From positions 1 through 64,000 of the forward strand of contig NZ_SNYN01000014.1 of NCBI RefSeq assembly GCF_004363075.1: 64,000 nt of DNA, written 5' to 3'. Made by a program: the position numbers and the translations under genes. Below the pieces are notes generated by a model, which had not been told where the DNA came from, searched no databases, and saw nothing but the letters and a program-made list of their open reading frames with translations. Each line of letters starts with the position of its first letter. Positions within the stretch are counted from its first letter, which is position 1. This DNA comes from Actinorugispora endophytica (GTDB taxonomy: Bacteria > Actinomycetota > Actinomycetes > Streptosporangiales > Streptosporangiaceae). Positions 41,604-50,300 of the stretch are shown here, piece by piece.

Positions 41604-42166
41604 CAGTGCTCCGCGTGGCCGTCGTCGTGGCCGTCACCGTGGCCGCCGTCGTAGTTCTCGTTGGCGCCCTCGTACGCCTTCACCGGCGCGGTGAACTCCG
41701 CCGTGGAGCCGTCGGAGAACTCCAGCGCCACCGCGACCTCGGTGCCCGGCTCCAGGTCCTTCTCCAGGGCCATCAGCATGATGTGGTCCGCGCCCGGTTC
41801 GAGGACGTGGGTCCCGCCCGCCGGGATGGTGAAGCCGCCCTCCTTCTCCCGCATGACCGAGTTGCCGTCGTCGCCGGTGACGACCTCGTGCAGCTCGACC
41901 ATCCCCGCGCCCGAGGCGGTCGCCGAGACGACGGTGGCGTCGGTGCCGGAGGCGTTGCCGAGGATCCCGAAGGCGCCGGTCATGCCGTCGTCCTCGGTGG
42001 CGGCCTTGACCCAGGCGTCCTCCGCGCTGAACGACTCCGCGGCGGTGCCCGTGGCGTCCTCGGCGGCGGCCGGGGCCTCGGCGTCCGCGACAGGGCCGCC
42101 GCACCCGGTGAGGGCGATGGCGGCGGCCGCCGCCATCGCGGCGAACGCGGTCTTCGTGGTGCTCAT
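41603..42166 (-). CDS. Copper chaperone PCu(A)C-family lipoprotein
   Basis: This 187-residue protein has a lipoprotein signal peptide (MSTTKTAFAAMAAAAAIALTGC, lipobox Cys at 22), then an acidic linker and a PCu(A)C (DUF461) domain. Its Met/His ligands are in MVELHEVV, GFTIPAGGTHVLEPGADHIMLM. A His-rich tail (GGHGDGHDDGHAEH) could bind extra copper. It should pass Cu(I) outside the membrane to cuproenzymes. It lies between copC and the peroxidase gene and overlaps the latter by one base. Confidence 0.9.
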   Translation of the reverse strand: MSTTKTAFAAMAAAAAIALTGCGGPVADAEAPAAAEDATGTAAESFSAEDAWVKAATEDDGMTGAFGILGNASGTDATVVSATASGAGMVELHEVVTGDDGNSVMREKEGGFTIPAGGTHVLEPGADHIMLMALEKDLEPGTEVAVALEFSDGSTAEFTAPVKAYEGANENYDGGHGDGHDDGHAEH

Positions 42167-42203
42167 TCGAGTCTCTCCTCAGGCCGGACGCGGCCGGCCG
42201 TGG

Positions 42204-42851
42204 TCACTGGTCCTGGTGGTGGGGGGCGCGCCGGGAGCGCCGTCGGGCGGCGAACACGGCGACGCAGTAGACGCTCAGCCCCGTGGCCGCGCCCAGCAGG
42301 GCGAGGACGACGGTCCGGACGGGAAAGGACGTCTGGGAAGAGGCGGCCGCGTCGGCGGCCGGTGAGGGCGGGGGTGGCGCGGTCCCGCCGTCGGCCGTGG
42401 CCGGAGGAGGCCCGTCGGTCTCCTCGGGCACGTCGCCCGCGATGAAGTCGAAGGTCCCGCTGATGGGGTGCCCGTCGCCGGAGACGACCCGCCACCGCAC
42501 GGTGTAGGCCCCGTCGGGCAGGTCCGGCGGCAGCCCCTGGACGACATCGGGGCCGTCGACGCGCGCCTCGCCCTCGGCGACCGGGGTGGATCCGCTGTCC
42601 AGCACGGTCACCGCCGCGCCGAGGTCGAGGACGTCGCCGCTGAAGGTCAGCGTGATGTCCTCCGGGGCGCTGTCGAGCCGCTCCCCGTCCTCCGGCGTCG
42701 ACGCGATCAACTGGTCGTGCGCGGCCGCGGGCGAGCCCGCGAGCACGACACCGCCCAGCGCCGCGCACCACACGGCCGCCGCTCCGGCCGCGAGCCGCAG
42801 GCCCGGACGGAGCCTCCGCCGGGGCCTTCTGTCTCCTCGCCAAACAGTCAC
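42204..42851 (-). CDS. CopC-domain copper resistance/transport protein with C-terminal membrane anchor
   Basis: This 215-residue protein starts at GTG 42851. A long basic N-terminus leads to a signal peptide that should be cut at PAAA-HDQL, making His45 the new N-terminus, the usual Cu(II) ligand of CopC. GDGHPISGTFDF supplies the second His site. A Pro/Ala-rich linker and one membrane helix (about 178-200) anchor it outside, without the CopD part of YcnJ/CopCD fusions. It is the first gene of the copper operon. Confidence 0.88.
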   Translation of the reverse strand: MTVWRGDRRPRRRLRPGLRLAAGAAAVWCAALGGVVLAGSPAAAHDQLIASTPEDGERLDSAPEDITLTFSGDVLDLGAAVTVLDSGSTPVAEGEARVDGPDVVQGLPPDLPDGAYTVRWRVVSGDGHPISGTFDFIAGDVPEETDGPPPATADGGTAPPPPSPAADAAASSQTSFPVRTVVLALLGAATGLSVYCVAVFAARRRSRRAPHHQDQ

Positions 42852-42890
42852 GCCTCAGAAGTCGGACGCGCACCCCGAGAAGTTCCCGGC

Positions 42891-42946
42891 GATCTTGACC
42901 TTTCCGGGGCCTCAGAAGCGGTTGAGACCCCGGAAAGGTCAAGATC
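42891..42946. repeat. Dispersed inverted repeat, family P1, copy 3
   Basis: 24-bp arms (42891-42914 and 42923-42946, one mismatch) with the loop GAAGCGGT, which matches copy 1 in the same orientation. It lies upstream of the copper operon, between it and the DUF3592 gene, so it is not placed as a terminator of convergent genes here. Confidence 0.8.
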
Positions 42947-43052
42947 ACCAGGAAAGGGGGGTAAGGGACACCGGAACCGCCCGAAGGCCGAAGGCGTCCC
43001 AACCGTTGTCACGCGTTCCGACGCGTTCTCTTCCGACTGACAGGGGACGGCC

Positions 43053-43535
43053 ATGAACTCCTCCGACCGCAGCGTCCGGATCTCGTTCGGGGGCGGGGGG
43101 AACCCCGGCGGGTTCGTCCTGGGGGTGTTCGGCCTGGTACTGCTGGTCCTCGGGGTGGTCTTCACGCTCGTGGGCGGCTCGGACTACTCCGACCACACCG
43201 GGCGGGCCGAGGCGGTCGTGGTGGAGAGGGAGGTCGACACCAGGCGGAGCTCGGACGGCCGGAGCAGGAGCGACGTCGACGTCTACGTCAGCTACGAGGT
43301 GGAGGGGACGCGGTTCGAACACGTCTCCCTCAGCGGTCTCGACCCGTCGGACCACGACGAGGGGGAGCGGCTCACCGTCGCCTACCACCCGGACTCCCCG
43401 GAGTCTCCCGTCACGGTCGGGAGCACCGAGCCCGGGGCTTTCGATATCTTCCGGTACATCGGGATCGCCGCGGGGGTGGCCGGGCTCGCCTGTCTGGGCG
43501 GCGCCGCGGCCCTCTTCCTGCGCAAGCGGTCCTGA
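43053..43535 (+). CDS. DUF3592-family membrane protein
   Basis: This 160-residue protein has two membrane helices (about 20-42 and 130-152) bracketing an extracytoplasmic domain. The domain has RAEAVVVEREVDTR, VDVYVSYEVEGTRFEHVSL and LTVAYHPDSPESPVTVG, which fit the DUF3592 pattern. DUF3592 proteins have no established function. A Gly-rich cytoplasmic start (SFGGGGNPGGF) is unusual. No operon partner is evident. Confidence 0.8.
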   Translation: MNSSDRSVRISFGGGGNPGGFVLGVFGLVLLVLGVVFTLVGGSDYSDHTGRAEAVVVEREVDTRRSSDGRSRSDVDVYVSYEVEGTRFEHVSLSGLDPSDHDEGERLTVAYHPDSPESPVTVGSTEPGAFDIFRYIGIAAGVAGLACLGGAAALFLRKRS

Positions 43536-44033
43536 ACAGCCTGGCAGCGAGTTCCGGTCAGGTTTACAACGGATGAGTAAGCGGCCGGATGTGGCCACTT
43601 CTGCCCCGACTTCACGGGCTCCGCAGCCCAGGAAAAGGTGGGATCGGTTTGTTCGCAGCGTGTTCGAATAATGACCGTACGGTCTGTAAGCGCAGTTCAC
43701 CGGGCTTTTCCAGGAGAGCTTCCGAATCTGTCTCCAGCCAGGGCGCGCTGATCGGACGGCTGATCCTCCTCTCCGCAAAACGCAGGCCATCCCGGTTTCG
43801 GATCGGTATGATCGCACGTGTCGGCGGGCAATCGCCTCTGTCCCCCAGCAGCCCCCCCGGCCCCCTGTCGGCTCCCTCCGACCACACGAACCGCTCCCGC
43901 GTTTCCGGGGCGCGCACGCACCGTACACGGACGGGTTCGAAGCAGCGATGATCACAGCGCCTCTACCCCCAGAGGGCCGCGACGTGCTTCCGGCCTCGCC
44001 GTGCCCGGCCGCCCGATCCGACTCGGAGGTGTC
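43536..44033. other. Intergenic region, lower GC, with a palindrome
   Basis: This 498-base gap contains no gene I can support on either strand. Its middle is poorer in GC than the flanks and carries the perfect palindrome GACCGTACGGTC (43673-43684). The last part is the leader of the next gene, with GGAGGTGTC before its ATG. Confidence 0.5.
43673..43684. promoter_or_regulatory. Perfect palindrome GACCGTACGGTC, TetR-type operator candidate
   Basis: A 12-bp perfect palindrome lies in a relatively AT-rich stretch 350 bases before the next gene. Similar palindromes serve as operators of TetR-family repressors. The regulated gene and the regulator are not evident. Confidence 0.35.
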
Positions 44034-45458
44034 ATGAGCGGCAACGGCACCCCGCCCCACGTCGAGGAGCGCGTGACCGTCGTCATCTCCCCGGACGAGA
44101 TGAGCGCCGATGTCACCATCCAGGGCCAGACCCGGACGGTGCGCGGCGGCGACGCCAAGGAGACCCGCAGGGCGGCCCTCGACCACGCCGCGGGGTACGC
44201 CACCCACATCGGCCGCCCGGTCATCATCGAGGCGCGCGACGCGTTCAGCGTCCAGCGGTTGCAGGCGCTGCCCGGAGGGGTCATCCGCGGCCTGACCGAG
44301 ACCCCGCCCCCGAGTCGGCCCCGGAAGGCGCCGAAGCCGCGCGGCGGCGGCAGCGGCAGGCTCCCGGTGGTCATCACCGCGGTCGTGCTCGCGGTCGTGC
44401 TGGTCGCGGTCGTCGGGATCATCGTCGTCCGGTTCATGCCCGATTCCACGGCCGCCCAGGAGGAGACCGGGACCGAGGTCGAGACCGTCCCCTTCGACGC
44501 GCGGCCCGCGCCGGCGGGCTTCTCCGACGAGGCCATCTGGCGCATCCCGCTCTCCGAGGGCACCCGCCCGGCCGTCGCCGACGACGGCAGCAGGGTCGCC
44601 GTCATCGGTGCGGACGGGAAGCTCGCGGTCATCGGTGCGGACGGCCGACGCACCTGGGAGGCCGACCTCCCTCTCCCCGTGGGCGACCTCCAGGGGCCGC
44701 TGAGGTTCGCGGCGGCCGAGGACGGCTTCCACGTCGTGGCCGTGGGTTCCGCAGGGCTGTGGATCTGGCCCGTCGAGGGAGGCGAACCCCAGGACTACGA
44801 GCTCTCGGAGGACGCCCAGGTGACCTTCGGAGGCAGCGGTCCCCTCGTCACCACCGAGGACGGGGCGTCGCTGCCCGTGGACGGTGAACTCGTCCCGGTC
44901 GAGGCCCCCGACGACACGGGCGCCATGCTCGCCCACCAGTCCACGGTGCTCATGGCCTCCGCCAACGACGCGTGGTTCTGGGCGCCGGCCGAGGGCGAGC
45001 CCGACAGGGTCGCCCCCGCCGAACCGGAGAACGCCGGAGACCTCGACAGGGTGATCACCGCTTCCGAGAACCACGTCGTCGTGCGGTGGGAGAGCGAGGA
45101 GGACGACCGCGTCATCCTCGCCGTCCACGACGCCGACGACGGCTCCGTCTTCTCGTCCACGGTGATCGCGGCCGGAGAGCTGGCGGACGCGCGCTGGATC
45201 GAAGGTCCGGACGTGGCCGCCTACGGGCCGATCGTGGTCGACCTGGGTTCCGGGGAGAACCGGGTGCTGCCCGGGTTCAGCCCGCTCAGCGCGGCCGGCG
45301 GCACGCTCTACGGTGAACTGGACGACGGCCAGGTGGCGGTCGGAGCCGACGGCGAACCCATCGAGATGGACCAGGACGCCGCCCGTCCGTGGGGCCTGCT
45401 GGACGGCCACGCGATCGTCCTGGCCGACAACGACCTCTATGCCCTTTCCCCCAACTGA
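44034..45458 (+). CDS. Membrane-anchored propeller-like protein of unknown function
   Basis: This 474-residue protein starts at ATG 44034 with GGAGGTGTC. The N-terminal cytoplasmic part (about 1-100) has VTVVISPDEMSADVTIQGQ and a basic Pro/Gly linker. One membrane helix (about 105-127) follows, then an acidic extracytoplasmic domain of about 340 residues. That domain has repeated blade-like elements (VAVIGADGKLAVIGADG, RVILAVHDADDGSVF) that suggest a beta-propeller. It lies just ahead of an LPXTG gene, so it may belong to the cell-surface cluster. The N-terminal domain could bind a cytoplasmic partner. I do not recognise the family. Confidence 0.7.
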   Translation: MSGNGTPPHVEERVTVVISPDEMSADVTIQGQTRTVRGGDAKETRRAALDHAAGYATHIGRPVIIEARDAFSVQRLQALPGGVIRGLTETPPPSRPRKAPKPRGGGSGRLPVVITAVVLAVVLVAVVGIIVVRFMPDSTAAQEETGTEVETVPFDARPAPAGFSDEAIWRIPLSEGTRPAVADDGSRVAVIGADGKLAVIGADGRRTWEADLPLPVGDLQGPLRFAAAEDGFHVVAVGSAGLWIWPVEGGEPQDYELSEDAQVTFGGSGPLVTTEDGASLPVDGELVPVEAPDDTGAMLAHQSTVLMASANDAWFWAPAEGEPDRVAPAEPENAGDLDRVITASENHVVVRWESEEDDRVILAVHDADDGSVFSSTVIAAGELADARWIEGPDVAAYGPIVVDLGSGENRVLPGFSPLSAAGGTLYGELDDGQVAVGADGEPIEMDQDAARPWGLLDGHAIVLADNDLYALSPN

Positions 45459-45483
45459 CCCCCGTTCAAAGAACAGGAGACAC

Positions 45484-46173
45484 ATGTCCTATACGGCACG
45501 TGCGATCGGCGTGACGGCCGCGGGCCTGCTGGCCTTCGGCTTCACGACGGCGCCGGCTATGGCCGACACGGTCGAGGAGGCGCCTGAGACGGCGCTGTCC
45601 GTGGAGCTCGTGGCCACCCTCGACCTTCCGATCGACCCGCCGATCGACCCGCCGGTGGACCCGCCCGTGGACCCGCCGGTGGACCCGCCGGTGGACCCGC
45701 CGGTGGACCCGCCGGTGGACCCGCCGGTGGACCCGCCGGTGGACCCGCCGGTGGACCCGCCGGTCGACCCGCCGGTCGACCCCCCGACGGACCCGCCGGT
45801 GGACCCGCCCACGGACCCGCCGGTGGACCCGCCCACGGACCCGCCGGGTGACGGCGACGACGAGAACCCGCCCGTCGACCCGACTCCGCCTCCCGGCGGC
45901 GGTGGCGACGACCGTCCCGGTACCGGTGGCGACACCGATGGGGGCGGCGACCGTCCCGCTGGCGACACCAACGGCGACGTCGACGACGCCGACAACGGCG
46001 ACCGCGACGGCTCCTCCGACGACGGCGACGAGAGCGACGACGAGGCCGACGAGGAGCTGCCGGTCACCGGTATCGACCTCAGCGGCTTCGTGCTCGGTGC
46101 CTCGATCATCACCGGAATCGGCGCGGTGACGGTCTTCGCGACCAGCCGCCGCCCCATGCGGGTCCAGCAGTAG
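45484..46173 (+). CDS. LPXTG cell-wall-anchored protein with DPPx repeat stalk
   Basis: This 229-residue protein starts at ATG 45484 with AGGAGA upstream. The signal peptide is cut near TAPAMA-DTVEE. Residues about 50-121 are 18 tandem DPPx units (x mostly V, also I or T), followed by a Gly/Asp-rich acidic segment. The sorting signal LPVTG is at about 192-196, with a hydrophobic stretch and a basic tail (SRRPMRVQQ). The Pro-rich part should form an extended stalk holding the acidic, possibly Ca-binding, part off the wall. No other folded domain is present. A sortase gene is not in the window. Confidence 0.88.
   Translation: MSYTARAIGVTAAGLLAFGFTTAPAMADTVEEAPETALSVELVATLDLPIDPPIDPPVDPPVDPPVDPPVDPPVDPPVDPPVDPPVDPPVDPPVDPPVDPPTDPPVDPPTDPPVDPPTDPPGDGDDENPPVDPTPPPGGGGDDRPGTGGDTDGGGDRPAGDTNGDVDDADNGDRDGSSDDGDESDDEADEELPVTGIDLSGFVLGASIITGIGAVTVFATSRRPMRVQQ
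45631..45846 (+). repeat. Tandem 12-bp repeat encoding DPPx
   Basis: Eighteen 12-bp units with consensus GTGGACCCGCCG lie in tandem within the LPXTG gene. Several consecutive units are identical at nucleotide level, so the number of units can change by slippage or recombination. Confidence 0.9.
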
Positions 46174-46211
46174 CAGCACCGGATCCGGCCGGACGCGGTC
46201 GGAACGGGTGA

Positions 46212-46254
46212 AAGAGCCCCCTGCGCGCTTCGGTGCGCGGGGGGCTCCGCTTTT
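46212..46254 (+). terminator. Rho-independent terminator after the LPXTG gene
   Basis: A 13-bp stem (46214-46226 with 46235-46247, one G-T pair) with a short loop containing CTTCGG is followed by CCGCTTTT. This is the clearest intrinsic terminator in the window. Confidence 0.85.
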
Positions 46255-46390
46255 CCCGCTCCTCGTCCACTGCCGCCGTGATCAGGACGGCAGGGCGCGA
46301 AAGCGGGGGTGCGGTGTCGCTCCGTGTTGATATGGCTGCTCTTGGTTATCCTCGTGTTGTTCGATCGGACATCGTTGGGGAGTGCGTGGA

Positions 46391-47089
46391 ATGGCCGTCC
46401 TGAGCAGCGACTTCGTCGCGCGTGGTGCCGCAGTCCTCGTCGCGGTGGGGAGTGTCGCCGCGATCCAGGCCGGCGGGGTGGCGCTGGCGGGCGGGAGGCC
46501 CGAAGCCCCGCCGCCGTCCCCCTCCAAGCCCCCGCCGCCCGCTCCCGAGCTCTCCGTCGCCATCACCGACGCCCGCGACCAGATGGCCGTGGGAGAGGAG
46601 ACCCGGTACATCGTCACCCTGCGCAACGAAGGCGAGAAACCGGTCAAGGACATCGTCCTGGCGCAGACGGCCCCCGTCCAGCTGGAGTTCCTGGCCGCCG
46701 ACGAGAACGGCGAGATCCACGAGGGGACGGCCCTCTGGCGCGTCTCACTCGACCCCGGCCAGGAGGCCACGCGGACGGTCACCGCCCGCCTGGACGAGGC
46801 CACCTCGGACCTGTGGCGCGTGGCGACCACCGTGTGCGCGGGGCGGGAGTCGGACCCGGCCCCGGTCGTGTGCGGCACCGACTCCAACCTGCTGCCCGCC
46901 GCCACCCAGGCGAGCACCGCGAACACGGGGTCCACCGGACTGCTCGCGCCGCTGCTCGCCGGTGCCGCGGGCATGGCCGCGGTCGTGCTGCTGGCGGCCG
47001 CCGGGGCCTTCCTCTTCGTCCTGCGCAGACGTAACCGCGAACGCCGCGCCCGGGCGATCCGGGTCCTGAGAGACCTCTCCGACCAGTAG
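46391..47089 (+). CDS. Secreted/membrane protein with DUF11-like (Ig-like) domain
   Basis: This 232-residue protein starts at ATG 46391 because GGGGAG lies 8 bases upstream; GTG 46382 is the alternative. A signal peptide (about 1-30) and Pro-rich linker are followed by a beta domain (about 50-140) with YIVTLRNEGEKPVKDIVLAQTAP, a DUF11-type Ig-like fold. A membrane helix (about 180-205) and a basic cytoplasmic tail (RRRNRERRARAIRVLRDL) end the protein. There is no LPXTG. It belongs to the surface-protein cluster but is separated from the LPXTG gene by a terminator. Confidence 0.75.
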   Translation: MAVLSSDFVARGAAVLVAVGSVAAIQAGGVALAGGRPEAPPPSPSKPPPPAPELSVAITDARDQMAVGEETRYIVTLRNEGEKPVKDIVLAQTAPVQLEFLAADENGEIHEGTALWRVSLDPGQEATRTVTARLDEATSDLWRVATTVCAGRESDPAPVVCGTDSNLLPAATQASTANTGSTGLLAPLLAGAAGMAAVVLLAAAGAFLFVLRRRNRERRARAIRVLRDLSDQ

Positions 47090-47106
47090 GGACCGGCCAG
47101 GGCCCG

Positions 47107-47253
47107 CTAGGGAAGCTCCGGCTCGGAGGTGAATTCGGGCACCGGTGGTTTTGTTGACGGTCGTGGGCTTTCTGCCCGTTTCGGGGCCGGGAAGGGCAGA
47201 AAGCCCAAGACCGTCAACGGACCCCTCACGCAACGGACATCATGGGCGCGGCC
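47107..47253. repeat. Dispersed palindromic element, family P2, copy e (both flanks)
   Basis: This is the most complete copy: the stop-side flank (TAGGGAAGCTCCGG...GAATTCGGGCACCGGTGG, from 47109), a 25-bp-arm hairpin (47153-47177 with 47194-47218), and the second flank (ACGCAACGGACATCATGGGC, 47228-47247). A further partial stop-side flank (CGTCGGAGGCTTCCTAG) lies at 47353-47369, at the stop codon of the opposing AAA+ gene. The 276-base gap is therefore mostly element and lies between convergent genes, where it can terminate both. Confidence 0.85.
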
Positions 47254-47365
47254 TTGACCCTCACCCGCCGTCGCCGCCCGCCGTGACCCCGCGATCCGCG
47301 TGGCGTGAGGCCGAAAGACCCCCCGAAGCACCGGCACGCCGAACCACCCCCGCGTCGGAGGCTTC

Positions 47366-50300
47366 CTAGGGCGCGGGGACGTCCTCGGGGAAGAGGGTGG
47401 TGAACGCCTCCAGGTCCGCGGCCCCCGCCATGTTGACGAGGCGGCCCGCCTGGCGGGTGATCATCCGCTCCATCACCTGGCGGGCGTAGCGCGCGTTGCC
47501 GAAGGAGGCGTCGCGCTGCACCGAGGAGAAGTGCTCGGCCAGGGCGGCCAGCGTCTCCTCGCCGCACACGTACCCCGAGCTCTTCGCCATCCGCTCGACG
47601 ATGGTGACCAGTTCCTCGTCGCTGTAGTTGCCGAACTCCACCCGGTGGCTGAACCGGGACGCGAGACCCGGGTTGGAGTCCAGGAAGCGCTGCATCTCGT
47701 TGGTGTACCCGGCGACGATCACCACGACCTCGTCGCGGTGGTCCTCCATGAGCTTGACGAGGGTGTCCACGGCCTCCTGGCCGAAGTCGTTGCCGCCGCC
47801 CTTGGGGGTCAGGGTGTACGCCTCGTCGATGAACAGCACGCCGCCCTTCGCGCGCTCGAACACCTCCGTCGTCATCTGCGCCGTGTGCCCGACGTAGCGG
47901 CCCACCAGGTCCGACCGCGCCGACTCGATGACCTGCCCCGAGGAGAGCACGCCCAGCGTCTTCAGCAGGCGGCCGTACAGCCGCGCGATCGTGGTCTTAC
48001 CGGTACCGGGGGCGCCCGCGAACACCAGGTGGTGGCTCATCGAGGGCACCGGCAGTCCGAGGGCCTTGCGCTGGTTGGACATGACCAGCAGGTTCGCCAG
48101 GTCGTTGACGGTGGCCTTGACCTCGCCCAGGCCGATCATGGAGTCGAGTTCGCCGCGCAGCACGGTCAGCTCGTCCGTCGGCTCCCCGTCGGGGCCGGCC
48201 TCGGAGACCTCCACGCCCAGGTCCACGGGCAGCAGCAGGGTGAGGTCCCCGGGGTTGTCGGGCGGCTCGCTGCCCAGGCGGAACGCCTGCCGGTCGATCA
48301 TCTCCTCGAAGATCTTGCGGGCGGTGCGGCCGTTGCCGAACGTCGCGTCCCGGTGCATGTCCTCGAAGTGCGCCCGCAGCGCGGTCTTCGTGTCCTCGGC
48401 CAGCTCGTACTGGTGGGTGGCGCACATGCCCTCCACGATCCGCACGAGCTCGTCCACCTCGTAGTTGGGGAACTCCACCGTGCGGCTGAACCGCGAGGCC
48501 ATACCCGGGTTCGCGGCGAGGAAGCCCTGCATCTCCTCGGTGTACCCGGCGACGATCACCACGACGTCGTCGCGGTGGTCCTCCATGAGCTTGACGAGGG
48601 TGTCGATGGCCTCGCGGCCGAAGTCGGGGCCGCTGCCGCCGCCGTCCTTCTTGCCCGAGAGCGTGTACGCCTCGTCGATGAACAGCACACCGCCTTTGGC
48701 GCGCTCGAACACCTCGGTGGTCTTGATGGCGGTCCCGCCGACGTACTGCGACACCAGGTCCACGCGCGCCACCTCGACGACGTGCCCGTAGCGCAGCACG
48801 TCCAGTTCGGCGAGGATGCGGCCGTAGAGGCGGGCCACCGTGGTCTTACCGGTACCGGGAGGCCCGCCGAACACCAGGTGCCTGCTCATCGGCGGAGTCG
48901 GCAGCCCCATCTCCGCGCGGCGCTTGGCCATCTGGTTGCGGTTGATGAGGGTCTTGACCTCGTGCTTGACGTTCTCCAGCCCGATCAGGGACTCCAGCTC
49001 GGCCAGCGGCCCCTCCGGCTCGGGCTCCGTGCCTCCGGCCGGGGCGCCCGCGGCCGCGCCCGGGACCCCTCCGGGCATCGGCGGGGCGGGGGCCCCGGCG
49101 TCCTCCCCGTAGGCGTCAGGCGCGCCATTGCCGCTGCTCAGCAGCTCCTCGGCGCGCATCCGCTCGCTCTGCACGGTCTGGCGCAGGCCCGCGCGGCTGT
49201 TGTCCCGCACCGAGCAGTCCTCGATGAGCACGTCCTCGGTGCTGTGCACGAGCACGCCGTCCCCGGCGTTGCCGAAGACCTCTGTCCTGCGCAGGGCGGC
49301 CTTGGCGCCCGAGGCCACCAGCACGCCGTTGCGGCGGCCGTTGTAGACCCGCGAGCGCAGCACCGAGACGTCGCCGCCGTTCTGCACGGCGACCCCGTCG
49401 CCCGTGCACTCGGAGATGTCGCAGTCGCGCATGTCCACCTTGGCCTCGGCGCCGACGGTGACACCGCTGTCGCGGCTCTCGCGGATCTGCACCCCCGTCA
49501 GCAGGGGCCGGGAGCGCTCGTCGGCCTGCACCGCGTTCTTGCCGGTCCGCTCGAACGTGACGTCCTCCAGACGCCCCTGGCCGCCCTTGCGGAACCGCAC
49601 GCCCTGGCCGCGCGTGTCGACCACGGCCACGCCCCGCAGGAACGGGCTGCTGGCCTCGATGACGAAGCCCGGCCCCTTGCTGCCGGTGACCAGGCCCCGG
49701 TCGAACTCGACCGTGCTGTTGCCGCCGATGCTCACGCCGGTGCCGCCGCGCACCGTCAACCCGATGAAGGACGTGGCGGCGCGGTCCTCGGCGCGCACGC
49801 CGTCGCCTTCGGGCTCCTCCACCTCGCAGTCGGTGAACAGGCCGCGCGCCTTGCCCCAGAGGTGGATGCCGACGCCCTTGGAACGGGCCACCACCACCCG
49901 GTACAGCTGCGGGTCGGAGCCGTTGTACACGCCCACGCCGCGCCCGCCGACGTCCTCGAAGCGGCAGTCCTCGACCGTCGTCCTGGCGCGGGTGGAGATG
50001 GCCAGCCCGTCCTCGGAGGTGTCGTGCACGCGCACGTCGCGCAGGGACGTGCTCGCGTTGTCCTCCAGCGCGATCGCGGGCTTGGCGCAGCCGGAGATGT
50101 CGCAGTCCTCGATCGACCCGCCGGCCTGGCCGCTGGCGAAGACCCCGTTGCCGCGCACGTCGCGGAACACGCACGCGCGCACGACGGGCCGCCCCCGGTC
50201 GCTGATGACCAGGGCGCTGGTCTCGACGTCCTCGATGACGCAGTCCTCGATGATGCTGGGCTCGGCCGTCGTGATCACCACGCCGGCCCCCGCCGAGCAG

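Noticed and set aside
43660..43700. tRNA, suggested by GTTCGAATAA
   Set aside because: No acceptor, D or anticodon stem can be paired around it.
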